A DNA stretch of 5,561 bases from Candidatus Gallibacteroides avistercoris (GTDB lineage Bacteria > Bacteroidota > Bacteroidia > Bacteroidales > CHK158-818), in assembly GCA_018714665.1 (NCBI GenBank), contig DVNA01000204.1:1-5561 (forward strand), given 5' to 3'. The translations under genes were made by a program, and so were the position numbers. Each line of letters begins with the position of its first letter. Position 1 is the stretch's first letter. Of the stretch, positions 1 through 5,561 are shown piece after piece. A model generated the notes under the pieces. It ran no database searches, had not been told where the DNA came from, and saw only the letters and a program-made list of their open reading frames with translations.

Positions 1-185
1 CGTTTTAAATGTAGAGTAACGCTTGGCTTGAAAATTTACGCCTTAGATTTTTATAGAGCGATTCATTGGGTAAGTCAGGCCTTCTCTTTACGAAATATCT
101 TTGCAAAGGTAAAAATATAACTGAATATAAAGTTTTGAATAGGCCTGTTTCATCTTATTTTTTTGAATATTTATATATTATAATA
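1..185. other. Left-edge region without a convincing gene
   Basis: This AT-rich stretch lies beyond the fabD terminator. Plus-strand frame 1 is open from base 1 to a TAA at 118-120 (39 codons), so the C-terminal end of a rightward gene is possible. The translation resembles no family I know, and an open run of this length is expected by chance in AT-rich DNA. On the minus strand a -7-like element at 104-111 would transcribe leftward out of the window, but the only ATG that follows it hits a stop after seven codons. A gene would therefore have to start beyond the left edge. The two readings cannot be separated from the window alone. Confidence 0.4.
104..111 (-). promoter_or_regulatory. Possible Bacteroidetes-type -7 element, leftward
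   Basis: The minus strand reads TACCTTTG, a full match to the Bacteroidetes -7 consensus TAnnTTTG, preceded by an AT-rich tract. I see no good -33 TTTG at the usual distance; the nearest is a TTT about 17 bases upstream. The plus strand carries an overlapping match, TATCTTTG, at 96-103. If the element is active it would serve a gene or RNA to the left of the window. It is a sequence match only. Confidence 0.35.
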
Positions 186-222
186 CATAAAAAGCGAGAT
201 TTTACAAATCTCGCTTTTTATG
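186..222 (-). terminator. Rho-independent terminator of fabD (bidirectional)
   Basis: A perfect inverted repeat pairs 186-202 with 206-222 around a 3-base loop. Its core is GCGAGATTT/AAATCTCGC, flanked by an A run on the left and a T run on the right, so either transcript ends in a U tract. It begins 15 bases past the fabD stop codon, which makes it the natural end of the fabD transcript. The symmetry means it could also end a rightward transcript entering from the left edge. Confidence 0.9.
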
Positions 223-237
223 GTTAGAAGTGTCTCT

Positions 238-1119
238 TTATTGAATACCTTGTGTAGATACTTCTTTGTTTATTTTTTTGACCAATCCTTGCAATACGCT
301 TCCGGGGCCTACTTCGGTAAAGTCGGTCGCTCCGTCGGCTATCATGTTGATGACGGATTGCGTCCACCGAACCGGAGCAGTCAGTTGTGCCACTAAGTTG
401 GTTTTGATTGTTTCAGGATCAGTTTCTGCTTTTGCAGTAACATTCTGGTAAACAGGGCAGGAGGGAGCAGAAAATTGGGTGTCGTGTATGGCTTGTGCCA
501 ATTCTGCTCTGGCCGGTTCCATCAGAGGAGAGTGGAACGCTCCACCTACTTTTAATTTTAAAGCCCGTTTTGCTCCGGCTGCGAGCATCTTTTCGCAAGC
601 GGCATCGATGCCGGCAATGGATCCGGATATGACGATTTGTCCCGGACAATTATAGTTGGCAGGGACAACGATTTCGTTGGTGATGGATTGGCAGATTTCT
701 TCTACCGTAGCATCGGGTAATCCCAAAACGGCAGCCATTGTCGAGGGCTCTTTTTCACAGGCTTTTTGCATGGCCATGGCACGGGCGGAAACCAGGCGTA
801 CTCCATCTTCAAAAGAGAGGGCTCCGGCTGCCACCAAGGCAGAAAATTCTCCCAACGAGTGTCCTGCAACCATATCGGGACAAAAATCGGCTCCCATGGT
901 TTTGGTTAAGATAACAGAGTGTAGGAAAATAGCAGGTTGGGTAACTTTGGTTTGACGTAAATCTTCATCCGTTCCGGCAAACATCAGATCAGTAATTCTA
1001 AATCCCAAAATTTCGTTAGCCTGTTCAAACAAGGCCTTGGCTATGGGCTGATTTTCATATAAATCTTTACCCATGCCTACAAATTGAGCTCCCTGTCCGG
1101 GAAAAACAAATGCTTTCAT
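238..1119 (-). CDS. fabD: Malonyl-CoA:acyl carrier protein transacylase (FabD)
   Basis: This cytosolic enzyme moves the malonyl group from CoA to the phosphopantetheine of acyl carrier protein, supplying the extender unit for type II fatty acid synthesis. The 293-residue protein is full length for the family (E. coli about 309). It starts with the GQGAQ oxyanion motif (residues 8-12). The nucleophile Ser88 sits in GHSLGE (86-91). Arg113, in the SAR motif, matches the malonyl-carboxylate-binding arginine. The catalytic His196 is in GAFHS, and the C-terminal GPGSVL is at 271-276. The ATG at 1119 begins the standard MKAFVFPGQG start and is preceded by an A-rich leader. The gene stands alone, with its own -7 element (1203-1210) and terminator (186-222), rather than in a fabH-fabD-fabG-acpP cluster. 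No key residue is missing. The identification is firm, being based on motifs and length. Confidence 0.97.
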   Translation of the reverse strand: MKAFVFPGQGAQFVGMGKDLYENQPIAKALFEQANEILGFRITDLMFAGTDEDLRQTKVTQPAIFLHSVILTKTMGADFCPDMVAGHSLGEFSALVAAGALSFEDGVRLVSARAMAMQKACEKEPSTMAAVLGLPDATVEEICQSITNEIVVPANYNCPGQIVISGSIAGIDAACEKMLAAGAKRALKLKVGGAFHSPLMEPARAELAQAIHDTQFSAPSCPVYQNVTAKAETDPETIKTNLVAQLTAPVRWTQSVINMIADGATDFTEVGPGSVLQGLVKKINKEVSTQGIQ

Positions 1120-1202
1120 CCAAAATAAATTTTAAGGTAATAATTTAACAAAACGGCTCTTTTCTAATATTTTCCGATTGTTATTAATCATAAAATCGGT
1201 TG

Positions 1203-1210
1203 CAAAGTTA
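1203..1210 (-). promoter_or_regulatory. Probable fabD promoter, -7 element
   Basis: The minus strand reads TAACTTTG followed by CA, matching the Bacteroidetes -7 consensus TAnnTTTG. It lies 83 bases upstream of the fabD start codon and just downstream of a run of eight T on the same strand. A -33 TTTG is not evident at the usual 19-21 base spacing; the closest TTG ends 15 bases upstream. Transcription would start roughly at 1195-1198. The call rests on consensus match and position. Confidence 0.6.
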
Positions 1211-1253
1211 GTAAAAAAAATAGAGCAATGCTGCGAAGAATAGATTTATTCCT

Positions 1254-1261
1254 TATATTTG
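1254..1261 (+). promoter_or_regulatory. Probable tatA(-tatC) promoter, -7 element
   Basis: TATATTTG followed by CA matches the Bacteroidetes -7 consensus TAnnTTTG and lies 43 bases upstream of the preferred tatA ATG. Transcription would start near 1267, leaving an A-rich leader of about 35-40 bases. No clear -33 element is visible. If this is the start region, the TTG at 1275 would leave almost no leader, which supports the ATG at 1305 as the true tatA start. Confidence 0.6.
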
Positions 1262-1304
1262 CAACATGTAAAACTTGAAACAAACTAAAAATTCTTACAT
1301 AAAC

Positions 1305-1505
1305 ATGAACACACTTAATCTATTAGGCCCTATTGGAGGTCCGGAACTCATTATCATTGCTTTGATTGTATTATTGTTATTCGGAGGTAAAAAAATTCCT
1401 GAATTGATGAAAGGTCTGGGTAAGGGCGTTAGAAACTTTAAAGACGGTTTGAAAGACGTTGAAGATGAAATAAACAAGGACGTTAATGACGATTCAAAAA
1501 AATAA
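1305..1505 (+). CDS. tatA: Sec-independent protein translocase subunit TatA
   Basis: TatA is the pore-forming or membrane-thinning subunit that oligomerises on the TatC-substrate complex to export folded proteins bearing a twin-arginine signal. The 66-residue protein has the expected plan: a short N-terminus, one transmembrane helix (about residues 15-25), the Phe26-Gly27 hinge, a basic amphipathic helix with KKIPEL and GLGKGVRNFK (29-50), and an acidic/lysine-rich tail. The FGGKKIPEL segment is diagnostic of TatA/E rather than TatB. An in-frame TTG at 1275 would add ten residues. I prefer the ATG at 1305 because it gives the usual short N-terminus and leaves room for a leader after the -7 element at 1254-1261. 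There is no Shine-Dalgarno, only A-rich sequence, as is usual in this phylum. tatC follows after 94 bases. Confidence 0.95.
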   Translation: MNTLNLLGPIGGPELIIIALIVLLLFGGKKIPELMKGLGKGVRNFKDGLKDVEDEINKDVNDDSKK

Positions 1506-1530
1506 CGAATAATTTTGCTCTATTTTAGAG

Positions 1531-1562
1531 AGGCGTAGTCTCGCTGACTGCGCCTATTTTTT
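1531..1562 (+). terminator. Terminator-like hairpin between tatA and tatC
   Basis: AGGCGTAGTC (1531-1540) pairs with GACTGCGCCT (1546-1555) as a 10-bp stem with one U-G wobble and a 5-base loop. An A and then six T (1557-1562) follow. This is the form of an intrinsic terminator. It lies 26 bases after the tatA stop and 38 bases before the tatC ATG, with no strong TAnnTTTG element between it and tatC. I infer partial termination, so that tatC is made by read-through at a lower level than tatA. It could instead be a full terminator with a weak tatC promoter that I cannot see, or an RNA-stabilising stem. Confidence 0.7.
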
Positions 1563-1599
1563 GTATAACCTTTTTAGTACGTACATTCAATATATTTAC

Positions 1600-2409
1600 A
1601 TGGAAGAAGAAATGTCCTTTTGGGACCATCTGGATGCGTTGCGGAGTGTATTGTTCAAGTCCATTGCCGTCGTATTTATATTTGCGATAGCATTTTTCCT
1701 GATCATGCCTTCGATATTCGATTCTGTTATCTTGGCTCCCTGTTATTCGGATTTTTATTTATATAGCTGGTTATGTAAGATAAATGAATATATCGCGATT
1801 TTACCCGATTTTTGTAGTCAGTCGTTTCGGGTAGATGTGATCAATATCAATATGGCTGCCCAATTTTTTACACACATGAGTATCTCTTTCTGGTTGGGGG
1901 TTGTTTTTGCATTTCCGGTTATCATCTATGAATTGTGGACGTTTATCAGTCCGGCTCTGTATGAAAATGAAAAAAAGAATGTGCGTTGGGCTTTCCTTTT
2001 CGGTAATATTATGTTTTTTGCCGGGGTGGCTGTCGGATATTTCGTCGTATTCCCTCTAACGTTACGTTTCTTGGCCGGCTATCAGTTAAGTGAGGCCATT
2101 ACCAATCAGATCAATTTGAGCTCGTATATGGATACGTTCCTGATGTTGGTATTGGTAATGGGTATTGTTTTTGAATTACCCCTTTTATGCTGGATGTTGT
2201 CCGGAATGGGGTTGATAACGCGGTCGTTTTTTAGTAAATATCGCCGTTATGCCATTGTGGCTATTCTGGTTGCTGCGGCTATCATTACCCCTTCGAGCGA
2301 CCCATTTACCTTGATGGTCGTATTCTTACCTTTGTATATTTTGTATGAATTCAGTGCCTTGATTGTTAAACCCGATGAACCGGAAGAACCGGATGAATTA
2401 GCGGTATAG
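1600..2409 (+). CDS. tatC: Sec-independent protein translocase subunit TatC
   Basis: TatC is the multispanning inner-membrane receptor that binds twin-arginine signal peptides and recruits TatA. The 269-residue protein shows the TatC landmarks: FWDHLDALR at the cytoplasmic N-terminus (7-15), FISPALYENE (115-124) with Glu124 matching E. coli Glu103, YFVVFPL (147-153), VFELPL with Glu192 (190-195), and TPSSDP (230-235) with Asp234 near the place of E. coli Asp211. The hydrophobic segments are consistent with six membrane helices. Two things stand out: Ala13 occupies the position of E. coli Glu15, and the first periplasmic loop is about 20 residues longer than in E. coli and carries Cys48, Cys59 and Cys72. 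The C-terminal tail is acidic and proline-rich. The ATG at 1600 is chosen over an upstream in-frame TTG (1561), which lies inside the T run of the preceding hairpin. The ATG at 1612 remains possible. Confidence 0.96.
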   Translation: MEEEMSFWDHLDALRSVLFKSIAVVFIFAIAFFLIMPSIFDSVILAPCYSDFYLYSWLCKINEYIAILPDFCSQSFRVDVININMAAQFFTHMSISFWLGVVFAFPVIIYELWTFISPALYENEKKNVRWAFLFGNIMFFAGVAVGYFVVFPLTLRFLAGYQLSEAITNQINLSSYMDTFLMLVLVMGIVFELPLLCWMLSGMGLITRSFFSKYRRYAIVAILVAAAIITPSSDPFTLMVVFLPLYILYEFSALIVKPDEPEEPDELAV

Positions 2410-2430
2410 TTATATTTATAATGTTTATGG

Positions 2431-2464
2431 AAACCGCATTTGCAATTTATGCAGATGCGGTTTT
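2431..2464 (+). terminator. Rho-independent terminator of tatC
   Basis: AAACCGCATTTGCA (2431-2444) pairs with TGCAGATGCGGTTT (2450-2463) as a 14-bp stem with one G-U wobble and a 5-base loop, ending in TTTT (2461-2464). It starts 21 bases after the tatC stop and should end the tatA-tatC transcript. The flanking A and T runs are short, so it looks mainly rightward-acting. Confidence 0.8.
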
Positions 2465-2497
2465 ATGTTAACCTTCCGACAATTTCCTCTTTTATAA

Positions 2498-2532
2498 ATA
2501 AAAAAGCCTCTGAAAAACAGAGGCTTTTTTAT
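2498..2532 (-). terminator. Rho-independent terminator of the etf/acyl-CoA dehydrogenase transcript (bidirectional)
   Basis: A perfect 15-bp inverted repeat (2498-2512 with 2518-2532, core AGCCTCTG/CAGAGGCT) surrounds a 5-base loop. A runs on one side and T runs on the other make it active in both directions. It begins 14 bases past the dehydrogenase stop on the minus strand. It would also catch rightward read-through from the tatC terminator. Confidence 0.9.
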
Positions 2533-2546
2533 GGAGAACTACCTTT

Positions 2547-4250
2547 CTAGAATTTGTAGGTATTGAGATCTTCCATCTGGAAATTATCGATGAATGTCGA
2601 GTTCTTTTCGACTTCTGCTTCTCCGTAACGGATATATACTTCGGCAGAACGGCGGAAGCTGTCATTCCGAGTAGCATCTAACAATAACAAGTATCCCATG
2701 ATGATGTGTCCGGCCATCTCTACCATACGGCGGGCTTGGAAATCAATCAAGGTATTGTCTTTCGTTTCAGTTACTTTCTTTACAGCAGCTTCGTATTTAT
2801 TGGTCATGGCAATCAATTTTTCGCGTAAAGCCGATAATTCGGGTTTGATCTCTTCTGCCTGGTATGCTCTGATTTGGTTCAGGTATGTTCCGGTAGTTAC
2901 GTGGCGGATAGCAGCTACCACCTGTAACTGTGTAGTCCCCTCGTAAATGCTGGTGATACGGGCGTCGCGATAAATACGTTCGCACGCGTAGTCTTTCATA
3001 AATCCGGATCCTCCGTGTACTTGTACGCAATCGTAAGCGTTCTGATTGGCAAATTCGCTACCCATACCTTTGGCCATGGGGGTAAATGCGTCTGCCAGGC
3101 GTTGATATTTTTTCAGTTCGTCGCGTTCTTCTTTTTCCAGTTTGCGTTCTTTGGAGATATCTTCGTAGGTTTTGTACATATCTACAAAGCGGGTCGTTTC
3201 GTACAACAACGAGCGAGAAGCGTCGAGCTTGGCTTTCATCAACGAAATCATTTCATATACGGCCGGGAACTCGATAATGGCTTTCCCAAACTGGCAACGG
3301 TCTTTTGCATAGCTGATGGCTTCGCGGTAGGCGGCTTCCGATACGCCTACCGATTGGGCTGCAATACCCAAGCGGGCACCGTTCATCAAGGCCATAACGT
3401 ATTTTATCAACCCTAACTTACGATCTCCACAGATTTCTGCTTTGGCGTTTTTAAATACCAGTTCGCAGGTAGGTGATCCTTTGATCCCCATTTTGTTTTC
3501 AATGCGTCGAACGGTTACTCCTCCGTCGTTTTTGTCGTAAATAAACATTGACAGACCGCGTCCGTCTTTGGTTCCTTCTTCCGAACGGGCCAATACCAGG
3601 GAGATATGTCCGTCGCCGTTGGTGATAAAGCGTTTAACGCCGTTCAGATACCAGCAGTTGTCTTTTTCGCTGTATGTGGCTTTCAGCATAACGGCTTGAA
3701 GGTCTGATCCAGCATCGGGTTCTGTTAGGTCCATGGCCATTGTTTCTCCGGCGCATACGCGAGGTAAATATTTTTGTTTTTGTTCTTCGCTGGCAAACTC
3801 GTAAATGGTTTCGGCACAATCCTGCAACCCCCAGATGTTTACAAATCCGGCATCGGCTCGGCTGACGATGTCGGCGGCCATGATATAGGGTACTAACGAG
3901 AAGTTCAGCCCGTTGTAACGACGGGGAATAGAGATTCCCATTAAACCGGCTTTTACCAGGGCTTCCAGATTTTTTTCTGTTCCGGAGGCATATTTTACCC
4001 GGCCGTTGATTACCTGAGGGCCTTCATGGTCAACGCTTTCTGCATTGGGAGCAACGATATCTCCACATATTTCACCTACGATTTCAAGCACCTTTTCATA
4101 GCTATCTATCGCATCAGAGAAGTTGAAGGGAGCGTAGTCGTACTTTTCGGCATCCTGATAGTTTCTCTCTCTCAGGGTTATCAGACGCTCCATTAACGGG
4201 TGATTCAGGTGATGTTTTAAATCACTGTTATCGATATAAAAATTAGCCAT
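2547..4250 (-). CDS. Acyl-CoA dehydrogenase, long form with C-terminal extension (Etf-linked)
   Basis: This FAD enzyme of the acyl-CoA dehydrogenase superfamily interconverts an acyl-CoA and its 2,3-enoyl-CoA, passing electrons to or from EtfAB. The 567-residue protein has the N-terminal helical domain (about 45-165), the beta-domain motif LTEPDAGSD (175-183), the second-signature region DRCQFGKAI (317-325), QVHGGSGF (410-417), and IYEGTTQLQ (435-443), where Glu437 matches the catalytic base of medium-chain enzymes. It is much longer than the usual 380 or so residues. It has a charged insert near 360-385 and about 125 residues after the catalytic Glu, resembling the extra C-terminal domain of long bacterial acyl-CoA dehydrogenases. 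The ATG at 4250 lies 35 bases after etfA. The context and a remembered Porphyromonas gingivalis parallel suggest butyryl-CoA/crotonyl-CoA as substrate, but this is inference; longer or branched acyl-CoAs remain possible. Confidence 0.93.
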   Translation of the reverse strand: MANFYIDNSDLKHHLNHPLMERLITLRERNYQDAEKYDYAPFNFSDAIDSYEKVLEIVGEICGDIVAPNAESVDHEGPQVINGRVKYASGTEKNLEALVKAGLMGISIPRRYNGLNFSLVPYIMAADIVSRADAGFVNIWGLQDCAETIYEFASEEQKQKYLPRVCAGETMAMDLTEPDAGSDLQAVMLKATYSEKDNCWYLNGVKRFITNGDGHISLVLARSEEGTKDGRGLSMFIYDKNDGGVTVRRIENKMGIKGSPTCELVFKNAKAEICGDRKLGLIKYVMALMNGARLGIAAQSVGVSEAAYREAISYAKDRCQFGKAIIEFPAVYEMISLMKAKLDASRSLLYETTRFVDMYKTYEDISKERKLEKEERDELKKYQRLADAFTPMAKGMGSEFANQNAYDCVQVHGGSGFMKDYACERIYRDARITSIYEGTTQLQVVAAIRHVTTGTYLNQIRAYQAEEIKPELSALREKLIAMTNKYEAAVKKVTETKDNTLIDFQARRMVEMAGHIIMGYLLLLDATRNDSFRRSAEVYIRYGEAEVEKNSTFIDNFQMEDLNTYKF

Positions 4251-4285
4251 ATCTTAATTTGTTTTCTTTAATGTTGGGACTGCGA

Positions 4286-5305
4286 TTATTTGGAATTTTT
4301 CTTGTAATACTTGATTAATTTGGGTATTACATCTTCTACGTTTCCTGTGATGACATAATCGGCGATTGTATTGATCGGGGCATTTTCATCGTTGTTGATG
4401 GCAATGATCATAGAACTTTCCTGCATCCCGGCAATATGTTGTATCTGTCCGGAGATACCGCACGCAATGTAGAGTTTGGGACGGACGGTTACACCGGTTT
4501 GTCCTATTTGACGGTCATGGTCGGCAAATCCGGCATCGACAGCGGCACGCGAAGCACCTACTTCTGCACCGATGGTTCCGGCCAAATCGAACAGCATCTT
4601 AAAGTTTTCTTTTGATCCCATACCGTAACCTCCGGCTACGATGATAGGAGAACTTTTGATATTTACTTTCGATTTTTCCATGTGGCGTTCGATAACCTCT
4701 ACAATGAAATCAGCATCAGAAACATAATCGGACGCATTTAGATTTACAACCGTTCCTTGATAATTGGGGTCGAAAATTTCTTTCTTCATCACACCTTCAC
4801 GGACGGTGGCCATCTGAGGGCGACATTCGGGGTTGACAATCGTTGCGACAATGTTTCCTCCGAAAGCGGGCCGGATTTGATACAGCAGATTTTCATATAC
4901 CTTACCGGCTTTTTTCTCTTCGTGAGGGCCAATTTCCAGGGAGGTACAGTCTGCCGTTAAGCCGCTATGCAGGGCCGATGACACACGGGGGCCCAGATCG
5001 CGACCGATGCTGGTTGCTCCCATCAAACAAATTTGGGGCTTTTGTTCTTTGAACAGTTTTATCAGTACCGAGGCATGAGGCAGGGAGGTGTAGGGGTAGA
5101 GACGTTTGTCATCAACCAGATATACCGTATCGGCGCCGTAGGGAAAGATCTGTTTCTCTACGCCTTGTAAATTGCTACCGATAACCAAGGCTTCTAATTT
5201 ACAATTCAGTTGGTTTGCCAGCGAACGACCTTTGGTAAGAAGTTCGAGGCTCACATCGGCAATAATGCCGTCTTCTATTTCGCAATATACAAATAGGTTA
5301 TTCAT
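4286..5305 (-). CDS. etfA: Electron transfer flavoprotein subunit alpha (EtfA)
   Basis: EtfA pairs with EtfB to form the FAD heterodimer that exchanges electrons with acyl-CoA dehydrogenases. The 339-residue length is typical. The N-terminal alpha/beta domain (about 1-205) includes GATSIGRDLGPRVS (96-109), the family's substrate-like fold region. The C-terminal FAD-binding domain (about 218-335) carries GGYGMGS (225-231), GASRAAVDAG (250-259), DRQIGQTG (264-271) and GISGQIQHIAGM (283-294), followed by INNDENAPI (303-311). Arg253 and the QTG and SGQIQH segments are FAD contacts known in the family. The ATG at 5305 gives the standard MNNLFVYCE start after an A-rich leader. It lies 39 bases after etfB and 35 bases before the dehydrogenase, so the three are probably co-transcribed. 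Whether this Etf is of the bifurcating type cannot be decided without the rest of EtfB. Confidence 0.96.
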   Translation of the reverse strand: MNNLFVYCEIEDGIIADVSLELLTKGRSLANQLNCKLEALVIGSNLQGVEKQIFPYGADTVYLVDDKRLYPYTSLPHASVLIKLFKEQKPQICLMGATSIGRDLGPRVSSALHSGLTADCTSLEIGPHEEKKAGKVYENLLYQIRPAFGGNIVATIVNPECRPQMATVREGVMKKEIFDPNYQGTVVNLNASDYVSDADFIVEVIERHMEKSKVNIKSSPIIVAGGYGMGSKENFKMLFDLAGTIGAEVGASRAAVDAGFADHDRQIGQTGVTVRPKLYIACGISGQIQHIAGMQESSMIIAINNDENAPINTIADYVITGNVEDVIPKLIKYYKKNSK

Positions 5306-5344
5306 GATTTTTCTTTTTGTGCGTTAATAAATCGACTGGTTTTA

Positions 5345-5561
5345 TTATCCGATCGTGTGATTTGCGATTAACTCTTTTACCAACTCTTCAATATCGTTGT
5401 CGCTGCCGGTAATCTGTTTGCTCTCTTTGGCTTGGAAAACGACATTTTCGATTCTTTTTACTTTGGTAGGCGAGCCGGATAGTCCTACTTGTTCCAAATC
5501 GGCATCAACGTCCTTTACGCTCCATTCGGTCAGATTCAGATATGGACGTTTTTCGTATAAT
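5345..5561 (-). CDS. etfB: Electron transfer flavoprotein subunit beta (EtfB), C-terminal part, cut by window edge
   Basis: The frame is open on the minus strand from the right edge to a TAA at 5345-5347 and gives the last 71 residues of a protein. The segment holds the conserved EtfB C-terminal pattern: a W-S-V-x-D motif, the spacing to VGLSGSPTKV, which is the hallmark loop of EtfB, and a final amphipathic helix EELVKELIANHTIG. It lies directly upstream of etfA in the same orientation, the usual etfB-etfA order. The start, the bulk of the FAD/AMP-binding domain and the operon promoter lie beyond the window. The identification rests on this tail motif plus context. Confidence 0.92.
   Translation of the reverse strand, partial: LYEKRPYLNLTEWSVKDVDADLEQVGLSGSPTKVKRIENVVFQAKESKQITGSDNDIEELVKELIANHTIG

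Noticed and set aside
1..120. Open plus-strand frame of 39 codons from the left edge to a TAA at 118-120
   Set aside because: The length is within chance for AT-rich DNA, the translation resembles no known family, and -7-like elements overlap it. It is kept only as a possibility in the left-edge entry.
76..147. Inverted pair CAGGCCT (76-82) and AGGCCTG (141-147) around the -7 palindrome
   Set aside because: Only seven bases each, themselves mostly the palindrome AGGCCT, and not centred on the -7 elements; chance is the simplest reading.
656..955. Open plus-strand frame of 99 codons opposite fabD
   Set aside because: It is antisense to the fabD catalytic region and has no family resemblance; a shadow frame.
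1275..1304. TTG-initiated N-terminal extension of TatA by ten residues
   Set aside because: The TTG lies about 14 bases after the -7 element, leaving no leader, and the added polar residues are unlike the short TatA N-terminus. The ATG at 1305 fits better.
1561..1599. TTG-initiated N-terminal extension of TatC by 13 residues
   Set aside because: It begins inside the T run of the hairpin, and the standard TatC start is the short acidic segment before FWDHL, given by the ATG at 1600.
2492..2677. Short minus-strand frame overlapping the end of the dehydrogenase and its terminator
   Set aside because: It runs through a strong terminator hairpin and is in a different frame from the real gene.
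3015..3416. Open plus-strand frame of 133 codons opposite the acyl-CoA dehydrogenase
   Set aside because: It is antisense to a well-supported gene with clear motifs, has no recognisable product and no promoter or leader; a shadow of codon bias.
4757..5052. Two overlapping plus-strand open frames opposite etfA
   Set aside because: Both are antisense to conserved EtfA coding sequence and show no domain or start signal.

Overview
The window reads as ordinary chromosomal DNA of a member of the Bacteroidetes, most likely the order Bacteroidales. The reasons are: intergenic -7 elements of the form TAnnTTTG, characteristic of this phylum; A-rich leaders with no clear Shine-Dalgarno; a TatA/TatC pair without TatB; and an etfB-etfA-long acyl-CoA dehydrogenase cluster of the kind I recall from Porphyromonas and other butyrate-forming Bacteroidales. 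The genus cannot be fixed from the sequence alone. Five genes are complete or nearly so, and one is cut by the right edge. I see no mobile element, CRISPR array, tRNA or rRNA.

Layout. Bases 1-185 hold no convincing gene, but they do contain a near-palindromic pair of -7-like elements (96-111). A strong hairpin terminator (186-222) closes fabD, a single gene on the minus strand (238-1119) for malonyl-CoA:ACP transacylase. A divergent intergenic region (1120-1304) carries one -7 element for fabD and one for tatA. On the plus strand follow tatA (1305-1505), a terminator-like hairpin in the tatA-tatC gap (1531-1562), and tatC (1600-2409). Two terminators lie in the convergent gap (2431-2464 and 2498-2532). 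On the minus strand, read from right to left, come etfB (3' end only, 5345-5561), etfA (4286-5305) and a 567-residue acyl-CoA dehydrogenase (2547-4250). They are closely spaced and probably one transcript whose promoter lies beyond the right edge.

How the genes work together. FabD loads malonyl groups onto acyl carrier protein for fatty acid synthesis. TatA and TatC form a minimal twin-arginine translocase that exports folded proteins. The dehydrogenase and its EtfAB partner form a flavoprotein redox module for acyl-CoA/enoyl-CoA interconversion, possibly the crotonyl-CoA to butyryl-CoA step of fermentation. These are three separate functional units that happen to be adjacent.

I do not see a clearly new biological system. 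The points most worth a second look are the hairpin between tatA and tatC (possible dosage control), an alanine in TatC where the signal-peptide-binding glutamate of the E. coli protein lies, the enlarged cysteine-bearing first periplasmic loop of TatC, and the insert and long C-terminal extension of the dehydrogenase.
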